Assembly (NCBI GenBank): GCA_031280645.1
Contig: JAITGL010000032.1
Coordinates: forward strand, 1 to 64,000
DNA length: 64,000 nt
Source: Tannerellaceae bacterium
GTDB taxonomy: Bacteria; Bacteroidota; Bacteroidia; Bacteroidales; Tannerellaceae
Direction: 5' to 3'
The position numbers and the translations under genes were made by a program. The notes under the pieces are model-generated. The model was not told the origin of the DNA. It ran no database searches and was given only the letters and a program-made list of their open reading frames with translations. This document shows positions 8,401-15,986 of the stretch, in pieces; the stretch's first letter is position 1, and every line of letters starts with the position of its first letter.

Positions 8401-9724
8401 AAACGAAACCCTCGAAGTAACCGAGCCTTTCGGCAACGATAACGACTCTCCGCTATACCTGAAATTCACGCGCCAGAACAACTACGGATACGAATTTCTC
8501 GCCGAAAACTCTCCCCTCGGACTTGGCAACAACAACCCCGGCGGAGCCGGCGCAAGCTACGACAGCGTAAAGCCGGTAACCGCCTCCAACGACTATCGCC
8601 AGGGCCTAAGCGCTTACGGAGCCGCAAACACAAGCTTCCTCGGCTACTATAACAGAGAGCAGTATCCCGAACAGGACGCAAAGCTGAGCTACAACTTTTA
8701 TGTAGACACAGCCTACTCGCGGCGCCCCGCCATCGGTTCGACGTCGACTGCCTTTACCCCCAAGCCGCAGTACATGCTCGCGCTACGCGCCCAAGCCTAT
8801 CCGGCGTCTAAAATCATATACGACGGTAAGGGACGCTGGAATTATCCCGACGGAAGCCCCGTCCCGGGCTTCTCGGAAGAGCAAGAGCGCCGCGAAGTGG
8901 ATATCCCCGCCTTCACTACCGGATTCTACCTCTATAATGCGCAAGACTCGGCAAGCGCAGGCCGCGGCAACGACGACTTTCTGGGCAAGGCCGGCTACGG
9001 CGGGCAGGGAACAGTAAGGTTGGCCTTTGTTCGCGGATTCCACGTTGGCGACAGCTTTTATGTTATCCCCGGCGAGAAGAAATTTGCCGGCAAGACCGAT
9101 CTCGACATCATCCTCGACAAAGAATACTACCTGTACGGACTGCCCGGCGGCCATAAGCACTACCTCGGCGTTAACGACCATTTTGAAGAAAGAACGCCGG
9201 GGCATGATTACTCTAAAGACGATAAAAATGTTGCGGCCAACAACGGCAAGGCTATGGTATTCCAGTTCCGCCTCATCAAAGACGAACTCGGCAACCGCCC
9301 CTTCATGATCGAAACCCAAACGGCCGACCCCGACATGCAATACGGCCCCGACGTAGCAAGATGGCTGCGCATCGAAAACGGCGTACCCTTCCTTACCGAC
9401 TATATCTCATTCTACGAGGCGGCCGGCAACCCCCACAACGGCGCCGACATCTTTAACGTTGAGAAAGGCGCCGGCAACGTCCCGGCCCAGAAAGATCAAG
9501 CCGCCTCAAGCGAACAGGCCGCAGCCGCAGCCCCCAAAGTAATCGGCGGAACCGGATCGGTAACCATCCTCAACGCCGCCGGGAAAACAATAACCGTTAC
9601 CAACGTACTCGGCCAAACCATAGCCGTAAACGTAGCTGCCGGCAACAGCGAAACAATTGCGCTGCCCAAGGGCGTAGTAGTAGTTAGCGTCAACGGAAGC
9701 TCAACCAAGGCGCTGGTTAAGTAA
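5471..9724 (+). CDS. Giant secreted protein, paralogue of the left-edge gene
   Basis: A 1417-residue product. I place the start at 5471 because the signal peptide (MKKKFFTLIAGLAALASLAG, then SAQ) begins there and matches the paralogue. An in-frame ATG at 5408 would add 21 residues from the conserved leader. The mature body is Tyr/Asn/Asp/Gly-rich with no recognised catalytic motif. Residues of about 1180-1330 match the corresponding part of the paralogue (FYVIPGEKK, GGHKHYLGVNDH, GKAMVFQFRLIKDE). The last 65 residues form a compact beta module (GSVTILNAAGKTITVTNVLG, then ETIALPKGVVVVSVNG and a terminal Lys), resembling DUF6383 and the layout of type IX sorting domains. It is followed by a strong terminator, so it is probably monocistronic. 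Surface or matrix role inferred; ligand unknown. Confidence 0.88.
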   Translation: MKKKFFTLIAGLAALASLAGTASAQSGSVIEFGTHPLSLDNEGGGKYQMLLTTKKALETILGPNPPVPNHFTIADYPAWASTSWVNGYHAQGYAWSMRESLRYLSSAGYHPSTPTASSVLYYGWIDKNGELRIDPVTPWGSDFAGKYHETIFCVTLSQNADQGRGATLDISSWAHKFPLLIDPDAAQIGGDIAYGNMLNPVIKDAKFPVKANEGYLGNWGYSNSYGAMMQHWLPIYTYVPGRNDSVYIFVADFINNTHGVGPTAVTHSPIKIQKLAAADLYAAKLPQDALLVEFIAPAPVALTADGFNTKLGSMVGGKSQRLVFKGDGGVTFSSGDKSNLVPSAGYAPWRDVDLTAIDVAPNSITPLPGGSYTYHNGISGQTPGNATDNWLYFKAASGANKDKFLYLDTAYYGNANPHMQYAWSKDTLDAFTVQTHFTIARQFPTMDAQDRRGNPIKDANGNQVRIVDTLGLNGGGGRSLPGAVSDFINQYRFQVRYFWENDSLAVDIAEANLKPLSAKSVGFFEVQPYYWAQPTYAYPQHYDSNAPDNGASKANEAYANNPAAATHGDYLHVKLVDLVKGQDNNILTVGDRTVNTRMKFDMKNCSVQDNNLASIPEGVYIIRNVTKNMLLQVPVYSDTTALWVTERSNVDPMRMPSYQWIVKKVNPSNPNSSAVSITNREFPNVGLSSLRLYNGKNSIVFTEEVNASYSTKSDWNRKDCSFQHVSPDALNDKWLGYFHIDNATARISKFDLNYYNQFLETQSYFIGKNPAAADTSLEVSSSRGLQFAFVPQRDGKPRYYGYVPTRSEVVNLGVDTMWRVAYELKTKVYEKGKPVEKILVINKEHKYVLSSRAETVKDAASQTGKSTFLFKANNRAKNINGDEVDFFAMLDTTSSSSFLPNSYVLGNTGPKDGTGMDGANPQGSTYDLRYVKLGVPEDSKWIYEQVQDEQRTSAFAVTSYTPPLYRRFDNGKYKAFENETLEVTEPFGNDNDSPLYLKFTRQNNYGYEFLAENSPLGLGNNNPGGAGASYDSVKPVTASNDYRQGLSAYGAANTSFLGYYNREQYPEQDAKLSYNFYVDTAYSRRPAIGSTSTAFTPKPQYMLALRAQAYPASKIIYDGKGRWNYPDGSPVPGFSEEQERREVDIPAFTTGFYLYNAQDSASAGRGNDDFLGKAGYGGQGTVRLAFVRGFHVGDSFYVIPGEKKFAGKTDLDIILDKEYYLYGLPGGHKHYLGVNDHFEERTPGHDYSKDDKNVAANNGKAMVFQFRLIKDELGNRPFMIETQTADPDMQYGPDVARWLRIENGVPFLTDYISFYEAAGNPHNGADIFNVEKGAGNVPAQKDQAASSEQAAAAAPKVIGGTGSVTILNAAGKTITVTNVLGQTIAVNVAAGNSETIALPKGVVVVSVNGSSTKALVK

Positions 9725-9751
9725 CTCAAGCAACCCGATTGCATAAATTCC

Positions 9752-9800
9752 GAACGGGAGGGATCGCGCCTGATACGGCGGGCTCCTCCCGTTCCCTTTT
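9752..9800 (+). terminator. Rho-independent terminator after the giant gene
   Basis: GAACGGGAGG (9752-9761) pairs perfectly with CCTCCCGTTC (9785-9794), followed by CCTTTTAT. Confidence 0.7.
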
Positions 9801-9837
9801 ATAATTAGATTAAACTTCGTAAATCGAAACTCTTGCT

Positions 9838-9845
9838 TACTTTTG
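9838..9845 (+). promoter_or_regulatory. -7 box of dnaB promoter
   Basis: TACTTTTG matches TAnnTTTG and lies 33 bases before the dnaB ATG. The -33 element is not clear. Confidence 0.55.
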
Positions 9846-9878
9846 GGCAACTTTAAGAATCCCAAAGCATAAAAAAAT

Positions 9879-11420
9879 ATGACAGGAAATACCCAAAGAT
9901 CAACCTACGGGAAAAGCAAAACGAAAACAACAACAATCCTCGTTCCCGAAATCGCAGGAAAGCTGCAACCTCAAGCCAAGGAGCTTGAAGAAGCCGTGCT
10001 CGGAGCCCTTATGCTCGAAAAAGACGCTTATTACCTTGTTAGCGAAATACTCAAGCCCGAATGTTTTTACGACAAAAGCCATGAACTGATTTACCAGGCA
10101 GTAGTTTCGCTGGCCATGAACCAGCGGCCGGTTGATATGCTAACCGTTACCGAACAGCTCAAGAAGCAGGGCGACCTCGACGCCGTAGGAGGCCCGTACT
10201 ACATCTCGCTGCTTACAAGCAAAGTTGCAAGCAGCTCGCATATCGAGTATCATGCCAGGATTATAGCGCAAAAGTTCCTTGCGCGCGAACTGATCTCGTT
10301 CAGCGCGCAAATTCAAGGTAAAGCATTCGACGAAACTATCGACGTTGAAGACCTGATGCAGGAGGCCGAAGGCAAGCTCTTTGAAATATCGCAGCGGAAT
10401 ATCAAGAATGTGGCCACCCAGATCGACCAGATAATCGTAAGCGCAAAAGACCTCATGAAGAAAGCCGCACAGCAAGCCGAAGGCCTGAGCGGCATCCATT
10501 CGGGCTTCCACAGCCTTGATAACATAACCTTCGGATGGCAAAACTCCGATCTTATAATTATAGCCGCCCGACCCTCTATGGGAAAAACCGCATTCGCACT
10601 CTCGATGGTGAAAAACATGGCCGTACACTACAATACCCCCGTAGCCTTCTTCTCGCTCGAGATGAGTAGCATACAGCTCGTTAACCGCTTAATCACAAAC
10701 GTTACCTCCATCCCCGCCGAAAAAATCAAGACAGGAAAACTCGAAGACTACGAATGGGAACAGTTCGACATCAAAATAAAGGAACTCATGGGAGCCCCCA
10801 TATATCTCGACGACACCGCCAGCCTCTCCGTGTTCGAGCTCCGAACCAAAGCCCGAAGGCTTGTGCGCGAACATAAGATCAAGTGTATAATAATCGACTA
10901 TTTGCAACTTATGACCGCAAGCGGGATGAACGTCGGCAGCCGGGAGCAGGAAGTAAGCATAATATCGAGATCGCTCAAGGGATTGGCCAAAGAGCTCAAC
11001 ATCCCCGTAATAGCCCTCTCGCAGCTTAACCGTAACGTTGAAACCCGGCAAGGAATAGAAGGAAAACGACCGCAGCTGGCCGACCTTCGCGAATCGGGAG
11101 CAATAGAGCAAGACGCCGACATCGTGTGCTTTATCCACCGACCCGAAAAATATAATATCCTTGACGACGGTTGCGGCAACTCATACGTCGGAATTGCCGA
11201 AATACTTTTAGCCAAGCACCGAAACGGAGCCACCGGAGAAATAAGGCTCAGCTTCAAGAAAGATTACGCCAAGTTTGCAAACATCGACGACGACGTGCAA
11301 GCAGGCGATTTCACCTCCAGAATCAACAACCCAGCCCAACCCTCCGCCCCGCTTACCCTTCCTCACGCTAACGAAGCCGACTTCCTAACCCCGATGGCTC
11401 CCGGCGAAATCCCCTTTTAA
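9879..11420 (+). CDS. dnaB: Replicative DNA helicase DnaB
   Basis: A 513-residue protein of the hexameric 5'-3' helicase that unwinds DNA at the replication fork. The N-terminal helical primase-interaction domain occupies about residues 30-180. The RecA-like motor follows: Walker A in AARPSMGKTA (about 229-238), SLEMSS (about 259-264), Walker B in IIIDYLQLM (about 337-345) and the later SQLNRNVETR and QDADIVCFIHR motifs. No intein is present although DnaB is a common intein host. Upstream is a TACTTTTG box; downstream, array 2 separates it from guaA. Length and motif order are normal for the family. Confidence 0.97.
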   Translation: MTGNTQRSTYGKSKTKTTTILVPEIAGKLQPQAKELEEAVLGALMLEKDAYYLVSEILKPECFYDKSHELIYQAVVSLAMNQRPVDMLTVTEQLKKQGDLDAVGGPYYISLLTSKVASSSHIEYHARIIAQKFLARELISFSAQIQGKAFDETIDVEDLMQEAEGKLFEISQRNIKNVATQIDQIIVSAKDLMKKAAQQAEGLSGIHSGFHSLDNITFGWQNSDLIIIAARPSMGKTAFALSMVKNMAVHYNTPVAFFSLEMSSIQLVNRLITNVTSIPAEKIKTGKLEDYEWEQFDIKIKELMGAPIYLDDTASLSVFELRTKARRLVREHKIKCIIIDYLQLMTASGMNVGSREQEVSIISRSLKGLAKELNIPVIALSQLNRNVETRQGIEGKRPQLADLRESGAIEQDADIVCFIHRPEKYNILDDGCGNSYVGIAEILLAKHRNGATGEIRLSFKKDYAKFANIDDDVQAGDFTSRINNPAQPSAPLTLPHANEADFLTPMAPGEIPF

Positions 11421-11461
11421 GCCCGCTCAGGAAAAAACATTCTATCCGGCGGGAGCAATTC

Positions 11462-11660
11462 TGCAAGCCCGCGATTAAAGAGCTTCCCTTCGGGAGTAGG
11501 CAATATATCCCCGGAATTAAAGGGTTTCCCCCGGAGGAAAAGCAATATATTCCCGGAGTTAAAGAAATCCCCCCGGGAGGTAAACGGTTTCCCCCCGGGG
11601 TAAACAGGATATTCCCGGAGGGAAAGAACTGCCCCGGGGGCAAAACTTGGCTGGCGGGAT
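11462..11660. repeat. Tandem array 2: 42-bp period made of two ~21-bp half units, core CCCCGGGG
   Basis: CCGG-centred palindromes stand at 11511, 11531, 11553, 11573, 11595, 11615 and 11634. The spacing alternates 20 and 22 bases, so the true period is 42 bp with two palindromes per unit. Linkers alternate between a CAATATAT type and a GGTTTC type. Earlier degenerate units begin near 11469. The units are more diverged than in array 1. Noncoding; between dnaB and guaA. Confidence 0.85.
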
Positions 11661-11689
11661 AACAGTCCGCCTCCCGGATGAGGCTGAAA

Positions 11690-11718
11690 TTGAGGGTTGG
11701 GCTTTTTTCCTACCTTTG
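11690..11718 (+). promoter_or_regulatory. guaA promoter
   Basis: TTGA (11690-11693), 17 bases, TACCTTTG (11711-11718). Because the -7 box lies downstream of an in-frame ATG at 11678, it supports the later start at 11744. Confidence 0.6.
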
Positions 11719-11743
11719 CTCTCCAATAAAATTTTCTTTTAAA

Positions 11744-13270
11744 ATGTCTGAAAAAATAATTATTCTCGATTTCGGCTCGCAAACTACACAACTGATTGCG
11801 CGTAGGATACGCGAGCATAACGTTTACTGCGAGATAGTTCCCTACAATAAATTCCCTTCGGGCAACGACGGCTCCGTTAAAGGCGTTATCCTGTCGGGCA
11901 GCTCCTTTTCCGTATACGATCCGGAAGGATTCAGAACGGATTTGTCTGCCCTGCGAGGCCGCTTCCCGCTGCTCGGAATTTGTTACGGGGCGCAGCTCGC
12001 GGCTTATGAAGCGGGCGGAAATGTGCGACCTGCGCCTTCGCGCGAGTATGGACGGGCAGCGCTGAAGGTTATCGACGGCAGCGAAGAGTTGATGGAGGGA
12101 ATAAAAAACGGATCGCAGGTGTGGATGTCGCACGGGGATACCATTACCGAATTGCCTGAAGGATTCCGCTCCATAGCATCTACCTCGAGCGTCGAGACGG
12201 CGGCTTATCGCGTTGTGGGCGAGCCTACCTTTGGGGTGCAGTTCCATCCCGAAGTGTTCCATACCGAACAGGGCGGGAGGCTACTGTCTAATTTTATCGA
12301 CATATGCGGATGCAGCCGCAACTGGACTGCGGCCTCGTTTGTAGAATCGACGGTTAATCAGCTCCGCGAAACTCTTGGCAACGATAAGGTTATACTGGCC
12401 CTTTCGGGCGGGGTAGATTCAACCGTTACAGCCGTCTTGCTCCATCGGGCCATAGGGAGCAACCTTACCTGCATATTTGTGGATCATGGCCTCCTCCGGA
12501 AAAACGAATTTAACGAGGTGCTGGCCGATTACGAACATCTGGGTCTTAACGTAAAAGGAGTGCAGGCCTCCAACCGCTTCTTTAACGCTCTTCGCGGCGT
12601 TGACGATCCGGAGCGGAAACGGCGTATTATCGGCAAAGGCTTTATCGAGATATTTGAAGAAGAGGCCCGGCGCTTTGAAGATGAAATAAGCTGGCTGGCG
12701 CAGGGAACCATCTACCCCGACGTTATCGAGTCGCTATCCATATCCGGCGCGGTTATAAAAAGCCACCACAACGTGGGCGGACTTCCCGAAAGGATGCGCC
12801 TGAAGCTTGTAGAGCCGTTGCGGTTATTATTTAAAGACGAGGTGCGAAGGGTAGGGGCCGAGCTTGGCATAACCGACCGCCTGATAGGGCGGCATCCCTT
12901 TCCTGGGCCAGGCTTGGGAATAAGGGTGCTTGGGGAGGTATCGCCCGAAAAAGTTTCTATCCTCCAGGAGGCCGACCATATATATATGAATTTACTGCGC
13001 GAACACGGACTTTACAGCCGGGTATGGCAGGCCGGCGCCATCCTGCTGCCGGTGCGCTCCGTGGGAGTAATGGGCGACGAGCGCACCTACGGCTACACGA
13101 TTGCCCTGCGGGCGGTAACTTCAACCGACGCAATGACGGCCGACTGGTCGCAACTTCCGTACAGCTTCCTTGCCGAGGCGTCGAATGAGATAATTAACCG
13201 GGTTAAAGGCGTAAACCGGGTTGTTTACGACATAAGCTCAAAACCTCCTTCAACAATAGAGTGGGAGTAA
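11744..13270 (+). CDS. guaA: GMP synthase (glutamine-hydrolysing)
   Basis: A 508-residue enzyme converting XMP, glutamine and ATP to GMP. The N-terminal class I glutamine amidotransferase has its nucleophile at Cys80 (LLGICYGAQ) and the partner pair His168/Glu170 (QFHPEV). The ATP-pyrophosphatase P-loop is SGGVDS (221-226). The C-terminal dimerisation domain carries [17 protein letters not shown] and ends KPPSTIEWE. The start at 11744 is chosen because the promoter lies at 11690-11718 and [13 protein letters not shown] is the normal N-terminus. The next gene begins 32 bases downstream, suggesting co-transcription. Confidence 0.97.
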   Translation: MSEKIIILDFGSQTTQLIARRIREHNVYCEIVPYNKFPSGNDGSVKGVILSGSSFSVYDPEGFRTDLSALRGRFPLLGICYGAQLAAYEAGGNVRPAPSREYGRAALKVIDGSEELMEGIKNGSQVWMSHGDTITELPEGFRSIASTSSVETAAYRVVGEPTFGVQFHPEVFHTEQGGRLLSNFIDICGCSRNWTAASFVESTVNQLRETLGNDKVILALSGGVDSTVTAVLLHRAIGSNLTCIFVDHGLLRKNEFNEVLADYEHLGLNVKGVQASNRFFNALRGVDDPERKRRIIGKGFIEIFEEEARRFEDEISWLAQGTIYPDVIESLSISGAVIKSHHNVGGLPERMRLKLVEPLRLLFKDEVRRVGAELGITDRLIGRHPFPGPGLGIRVLGEVSPEKVSILQEADHIYMNLLREHGLYSRVWQAGAILLPVRSVGVMGDERTYGYTIALRAVTSTDAMTADWSQLPYSFLAEASNEIINRVKGVNRVVYDISSKPPSTIEWE

Positions 13271-13302
13271 TCTTAATACATTAAATATATATAGATCATT
13301 GC

Positions 13303-14178
13303 ATGAAAAGAATCCTTATTACCGCAATGCTAACATCGGCCGCAATTACTGTCAGCGCCCAGCAAGCGCCGGTTGAACTCTTCCCCGGCGGCGCTCCCGG
13401 CGAGACAATTAAAATGACGGAGCACGGCAGCTCCGAGGGAAACAAAGTGGGAGGCGAAACCGTTTACCGGCTAACTAACGTTACGTCGCCCACAATCACA
13501 GTATTTCAAGCGCAAGACGCAGCGCAGCCAACCGCCGCCGTTTTGGTGTGCCCCGGCGGCGGCTACAACATCCTGGCGTACGATCATGAAGGAGAAGAAA
13601 TTTGCCGCTGGCTGAACAATATCGGCGTTACCGGCGTATTGCTTAAGTACCGCGTTCCGCGCCGAGAGGGCAAGGAAAAGCATGCGGCCCCGCTGCAAGA
13701 CGCCCAGCGCGCCCTGGGATACGTAAGGCACAATGCGGAAAAATACGGCGTTGACCCCAACCGGATCGGCGTGATGGGATTTTCCGCCGGAGGTCACCTG
13801 GCCGCTACGCTCGGCAATAATTATTCGGAACGCTCGTATCCCGCCGTTGACGCGGCCGACGCCGAAAGCTGCCGGCCAAACTTCTGCCTCTTGGTATATC
13901 CCGCATACCTTGACGCTCCCAACTTCGGCGTTGCCCCCGAACTCAAAATAACCGCCGCAACGCCTCCCACCATGATGATCCAAACCGAAGACGACAAGCC
14001 GCATATCCGCAGCAGCCTGCTGTATTATTATGCCTTGATGGAAGCCGGCGTTCCGGCATGGATGCACCTTTACGCCAAGGGCGGACACGGCTATGGGCTT
14101 CGCGACACGGGCGCAACCGTTAACGAGTGGCCGTACAGGGTGGAAGATTGGTTTAGAGAGATAGATGTTATCCGTTAA
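13303..14178 (+). CDS. Secreted alpha/beta-hydrolase esterase (BD-FAE/Aes-like)
   Basis: A 291-residue protein with a signal peptide (MKRILITAMLTSAAITVSAQ). It shows the oxyanion loop CPGGGY, the nucleophile elbow GFSAGG (GxSxG) and a late His in GGHGYGLR, with an acidic residue expected near QTEDDKPH. This is the layout of acetyl-xylan or feruloyl esterases and hormone-sensitive-lipase-like hydrolases. The likely site is the periplasm or cell surface, with an ester of a plant or host glycan as substrate; the exact substrate is unknown. It lies in a close cluster guaA-esterase-barrel-aroB. Confidence 0.85.
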   Translation: MKRILITAMLTSAAITVSAQQAPVELFPGGAPGETIKMTEHGSSEGNKVGGETVYRLTNVTSPTITVFQAQDAAQPTAAVLVCPGGGYNILAYDHEGEEICRWLNNIGVTGVLLKYRVPRREGKEKHAAPLQDAQRALGYVRHNAEKYGVDPNRIGVMGFSAGGHLAATLGNNYSERSYPAVDAADAESCRPNFCLLVYPAYLDAPNFGVAPELKITAATPPTMMIQTEDDKPHIRSSLLYYYALMEAGVPAWMHLYAKGGHGYGLRDTGATVNEWPYRVEDWFREIDVIR

Positions 14179-14200
14179 AACTTTAAAAACATTTTTGGAG

Positions 14201-14692
14201 ATGAAAAAGGCAGCGATTCTATTTGCCCTAATAATTTGCTTCTTAGCGTCGGCCTCCGCGGCATTGGCCCAGAAAGGACTATTTGCCGTAGGAGGCAACT
14301 TAGCCATCTCGTTCGACAGCGAGACCTTTTACGCCGGCATTTCGCCCAAGGCACAGTACTACTTCAGCGACCATTTCAGAGGCGAGGGAGCCGCAACGTT
14401 TTTCCTGCCGAAAAATTCGCTTATGTATCTCGACATAGCAGTTTACGCCCACTATCTTTTCGACATTAACGATCAAGCCCGGATATACCCCGTTGTGGGA
14501 ACCGGCATCTACGCCCTCTCGAGAGAAAAGAGCATAGATCTCTCGGCCTGGCCTACGCTTGCGGTAGGAGGCGGCATAGAGTACGACTTTAACGAACGAT
14601 GGACAATCAACGGCGAGTTGAAATATAAGATCGCCTCCAACACCTCGTACAGCTTCGGTATGTTGTCGATGGGCCTGGCGTACAAGTTTTGA
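14201..14692 (+). CDS. Small outer-membrane beta-barrel protein
   Basis: A 163-residue protein with a signal peptide (MKKAAILFALIICFLASASA, then ALAQ). Alternating hydrophobic/polar strands end in an aromatic C-terminus (MGLAYKF), typical of eight-stranded OmpX/OmpW-like barrels. Motifs such as GGNLAISFDSETFYAGISPK and VGGGIEYDFNERW fit the outer-membrane beta-barrel family. The start at 14201 follows a GGAG ribosome-binding site; an upstream in-frame start at 14165 would bury the signal peptide. Function is unknown. Confidence 0.8.
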   Translation: MKKAAILFALIICFLASASAALAQKGLFAVGGNLAISFDSETFYAGISPKAQYYFSDHFRGEGAATFFLPKNSLMYLDIAVYAHYLFDINDQARIYPVVGTGIYALSREKSIDLSAWPTLAVGGGIEYDFNERWTINGELKYKIASNTSYSFGMLSMGLAYKF

Positions 14693-14693
14693 G

Positions 14694-15752
14694 ATGAAAA
14701 CGATAATCACGGCCTCGCTTCCGTCTGATTTGGAAACCCACTTATCTGCGTCCGACTACGACCGGCTGTTTGTTCTGACCGACGCCAACAGCAGCGCTTA
14801 CTGCCTGCCGCTGATATCCCAAGTTCCGCAGATCGTCGCCTCCACACGCTTTACGATAGCCTCCGGCGACGCAAACAAATCGCTCGAACAGCTTGCCGAT
14901 GTATGGAAATTCCTGTCTGATAACCAAGCCACCCGCCGCTCCATCCTCCTCAACCTTGGAGGCGGCATGATAACCGATCTCGGAGGATTTGCCGGCGCCA
15001 CGTTCAAGCGCGGGATTCGCACCATCAATGTGCCCACAACGGTAATGGCCGCAGTCGACGCAGCAGTAGGAGGCAAAACGGGGATCAACTTCAACGGATT
15101 GAAAAACGAGATCGGCTCCTTTTACCCTCCCGAAGCCGTATTTATCGACAGTCGCTTTTTCGCCACTCTCGACAGCGACAATTTCCTGTCGGGATACGCC
15201 GAGATGATAAAGCACTCCCTGCTCGATGCTCCCGCGACCCTCGCCTCCATCCTCTCATTTGATCCGATAGCCTCAATCGACATCGACAGCCTCAACGCGA
15301 TGATAGCCTCCTCGGTAGCGATAAAGGAGCGAATAGTTACAATCGACCCGCTCGAAAAAGGAATCCGGAAGGCCCTGAACTTAGGTCACACTGTGGGGCA
15401 CGCCCTTGAGAGCCTCTCATTTGCCGACAGAAGGCCAATGCTTCACGGTAGGGCCGTAGCCCTCGGCTTAGTATGCGAACTCTACATTTCGCATAAGCTA
15501 TGCCGCTTCCCCGTCGACGTTTTCCATTCCGTTGCAGGCTATATCAAAGAGCGCTACTCGCCGTACCCCTTGACCTGCGCCTCTTACGACGCCCTCTACG
15601 AATTGATGACGCACGACAAGAAAAACCCCGACTCCCACTCCATCAACTTCACCTTGCTTGCCGGCATCGGCGAGATACTGACAGATCAGTTAGCTTCCCG
15701 GCCGATAATTGACGAAACCATGGATTTTTATTCCGACTTCTTTGGAATATAA
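14694..15752 (+). CDS. aroB: 3-dehydroquinate synthase
   Basis: A 352-residue enzyme of the second shikimate-pathway step, converting DAHP to 3-dehydroquinate with NAD+ and a divalent metal. Visible motifs: GGGMITDLGGFAGATFKRG (NAD binding), NVPTTVMAAVDAAVGGKTGIN, the metal region SGYAEMIKHSL, and GHTVGHALES with metal-binding His. The ATG lies one base after the stop of the barrel gene, so translation is probably coupled. A promoter and tRNA-Pro follow immediately. Confidence 0.96.
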   Translation: MKTIITASLPSDLETHLSASDYDRLFVLTDANSSAYCLPLISQVPQIVASTRFTIASGDANKSLEQLADVWKFLSDNQATRRSILLNLGGGMITDLGGFAGATFKRGIRTINVPTTVMAAVDAAVGGKTGINFNGLKNEIGSFYPPEAVFIDSRFFATLDSDNFLSGYAEMIKHSLLDAPATLASILSFDPIASIDIDSLNAMIASSVAIKERIVTIDPLEKGIRKALNLGHTVGHALESLSFADRRPMLHGRAVALGLVCELYISHKLCRFPVDVFHSVAGYIKERYSPYPLTCASYDALYELMTHDKKNPDSHSINFTLLAGIGEILTDQLASRPIIDETMDFYSDFFGI

Positions 15753-15763
15753 TTTCAAACATC

Positions 15764-15771
15764 TATATTTG
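15764..15771 (+). promoter_or_regulatory. -7 box for tRNA-Pro
   Basis: TATATTTG, 12 bases before the first base of the mature tRNA. Confidence 0.6.
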
Positions 15772-15783
15772 CACCCGCAAAAG

Positions 15784-15858
15784 CGGGGTGTAGCTCAGCC
15801 CGGTTAGAGTACGCGTCTGGGGGGCGTGTGGTCGCTAGTTCGAATCTAGTCACCCCGA
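15784..15858 (+). tRNA. tRNA-Pro, anticodon GGG
   Basis: A 75-base cloverleaf. The acceptor CGGGGTG pairs perfectly with CACCCCG, with discriminator A. The D arm is GCTC...GAGT. The anticodon stem CGCGT/GCGTG includes wobble pairs, with loop CTGGGGG (anticodon GGG, codon CCC). The T arm is GCTAG-TTCGAAT-CTAGT. No CCA is encoded. Confidence 0.93.
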
Positions 15859-15866
15859 CTTTTGAA

Positions 15867-15900
15867 AAGGTTCCCGATTTTAGGATCGGGGGCCTTTTTT
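15867..15900 (+). terminator. Terminator after tRNA-Pro
   Basis: CCCGAT (15873-15878) pairs with ATCGGG (15885-15890), extended by AAGG/CCTT, then a run of T. Confidence 0.85.
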
Positions 15901-15945
15901 AGTATGAGAGCGAGCGGCCATCCATACTTCGCTTTAAAGAATTGC

Positions 15946-15953
15946 TATATTTG
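15946..15953 (+). promoter_or_regulatory. -7 box of rpoN promoter
   Basis: TATATTTG, 33 bases before the rpoN ATG; the -33 element is weak. Confidence 0.5.
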
Positions 15954-15986
15954 CCCGCAATTCTATAAAACAATGGTAAGTATACG

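Noticed and set aside
11678..11743. Longer N-terminus for GuaA from ATG 11678
   Set aside because: The TACCTTTG promoter box at 11711-11718 lies downstream of it, and the family N-terminus begins at 11744.
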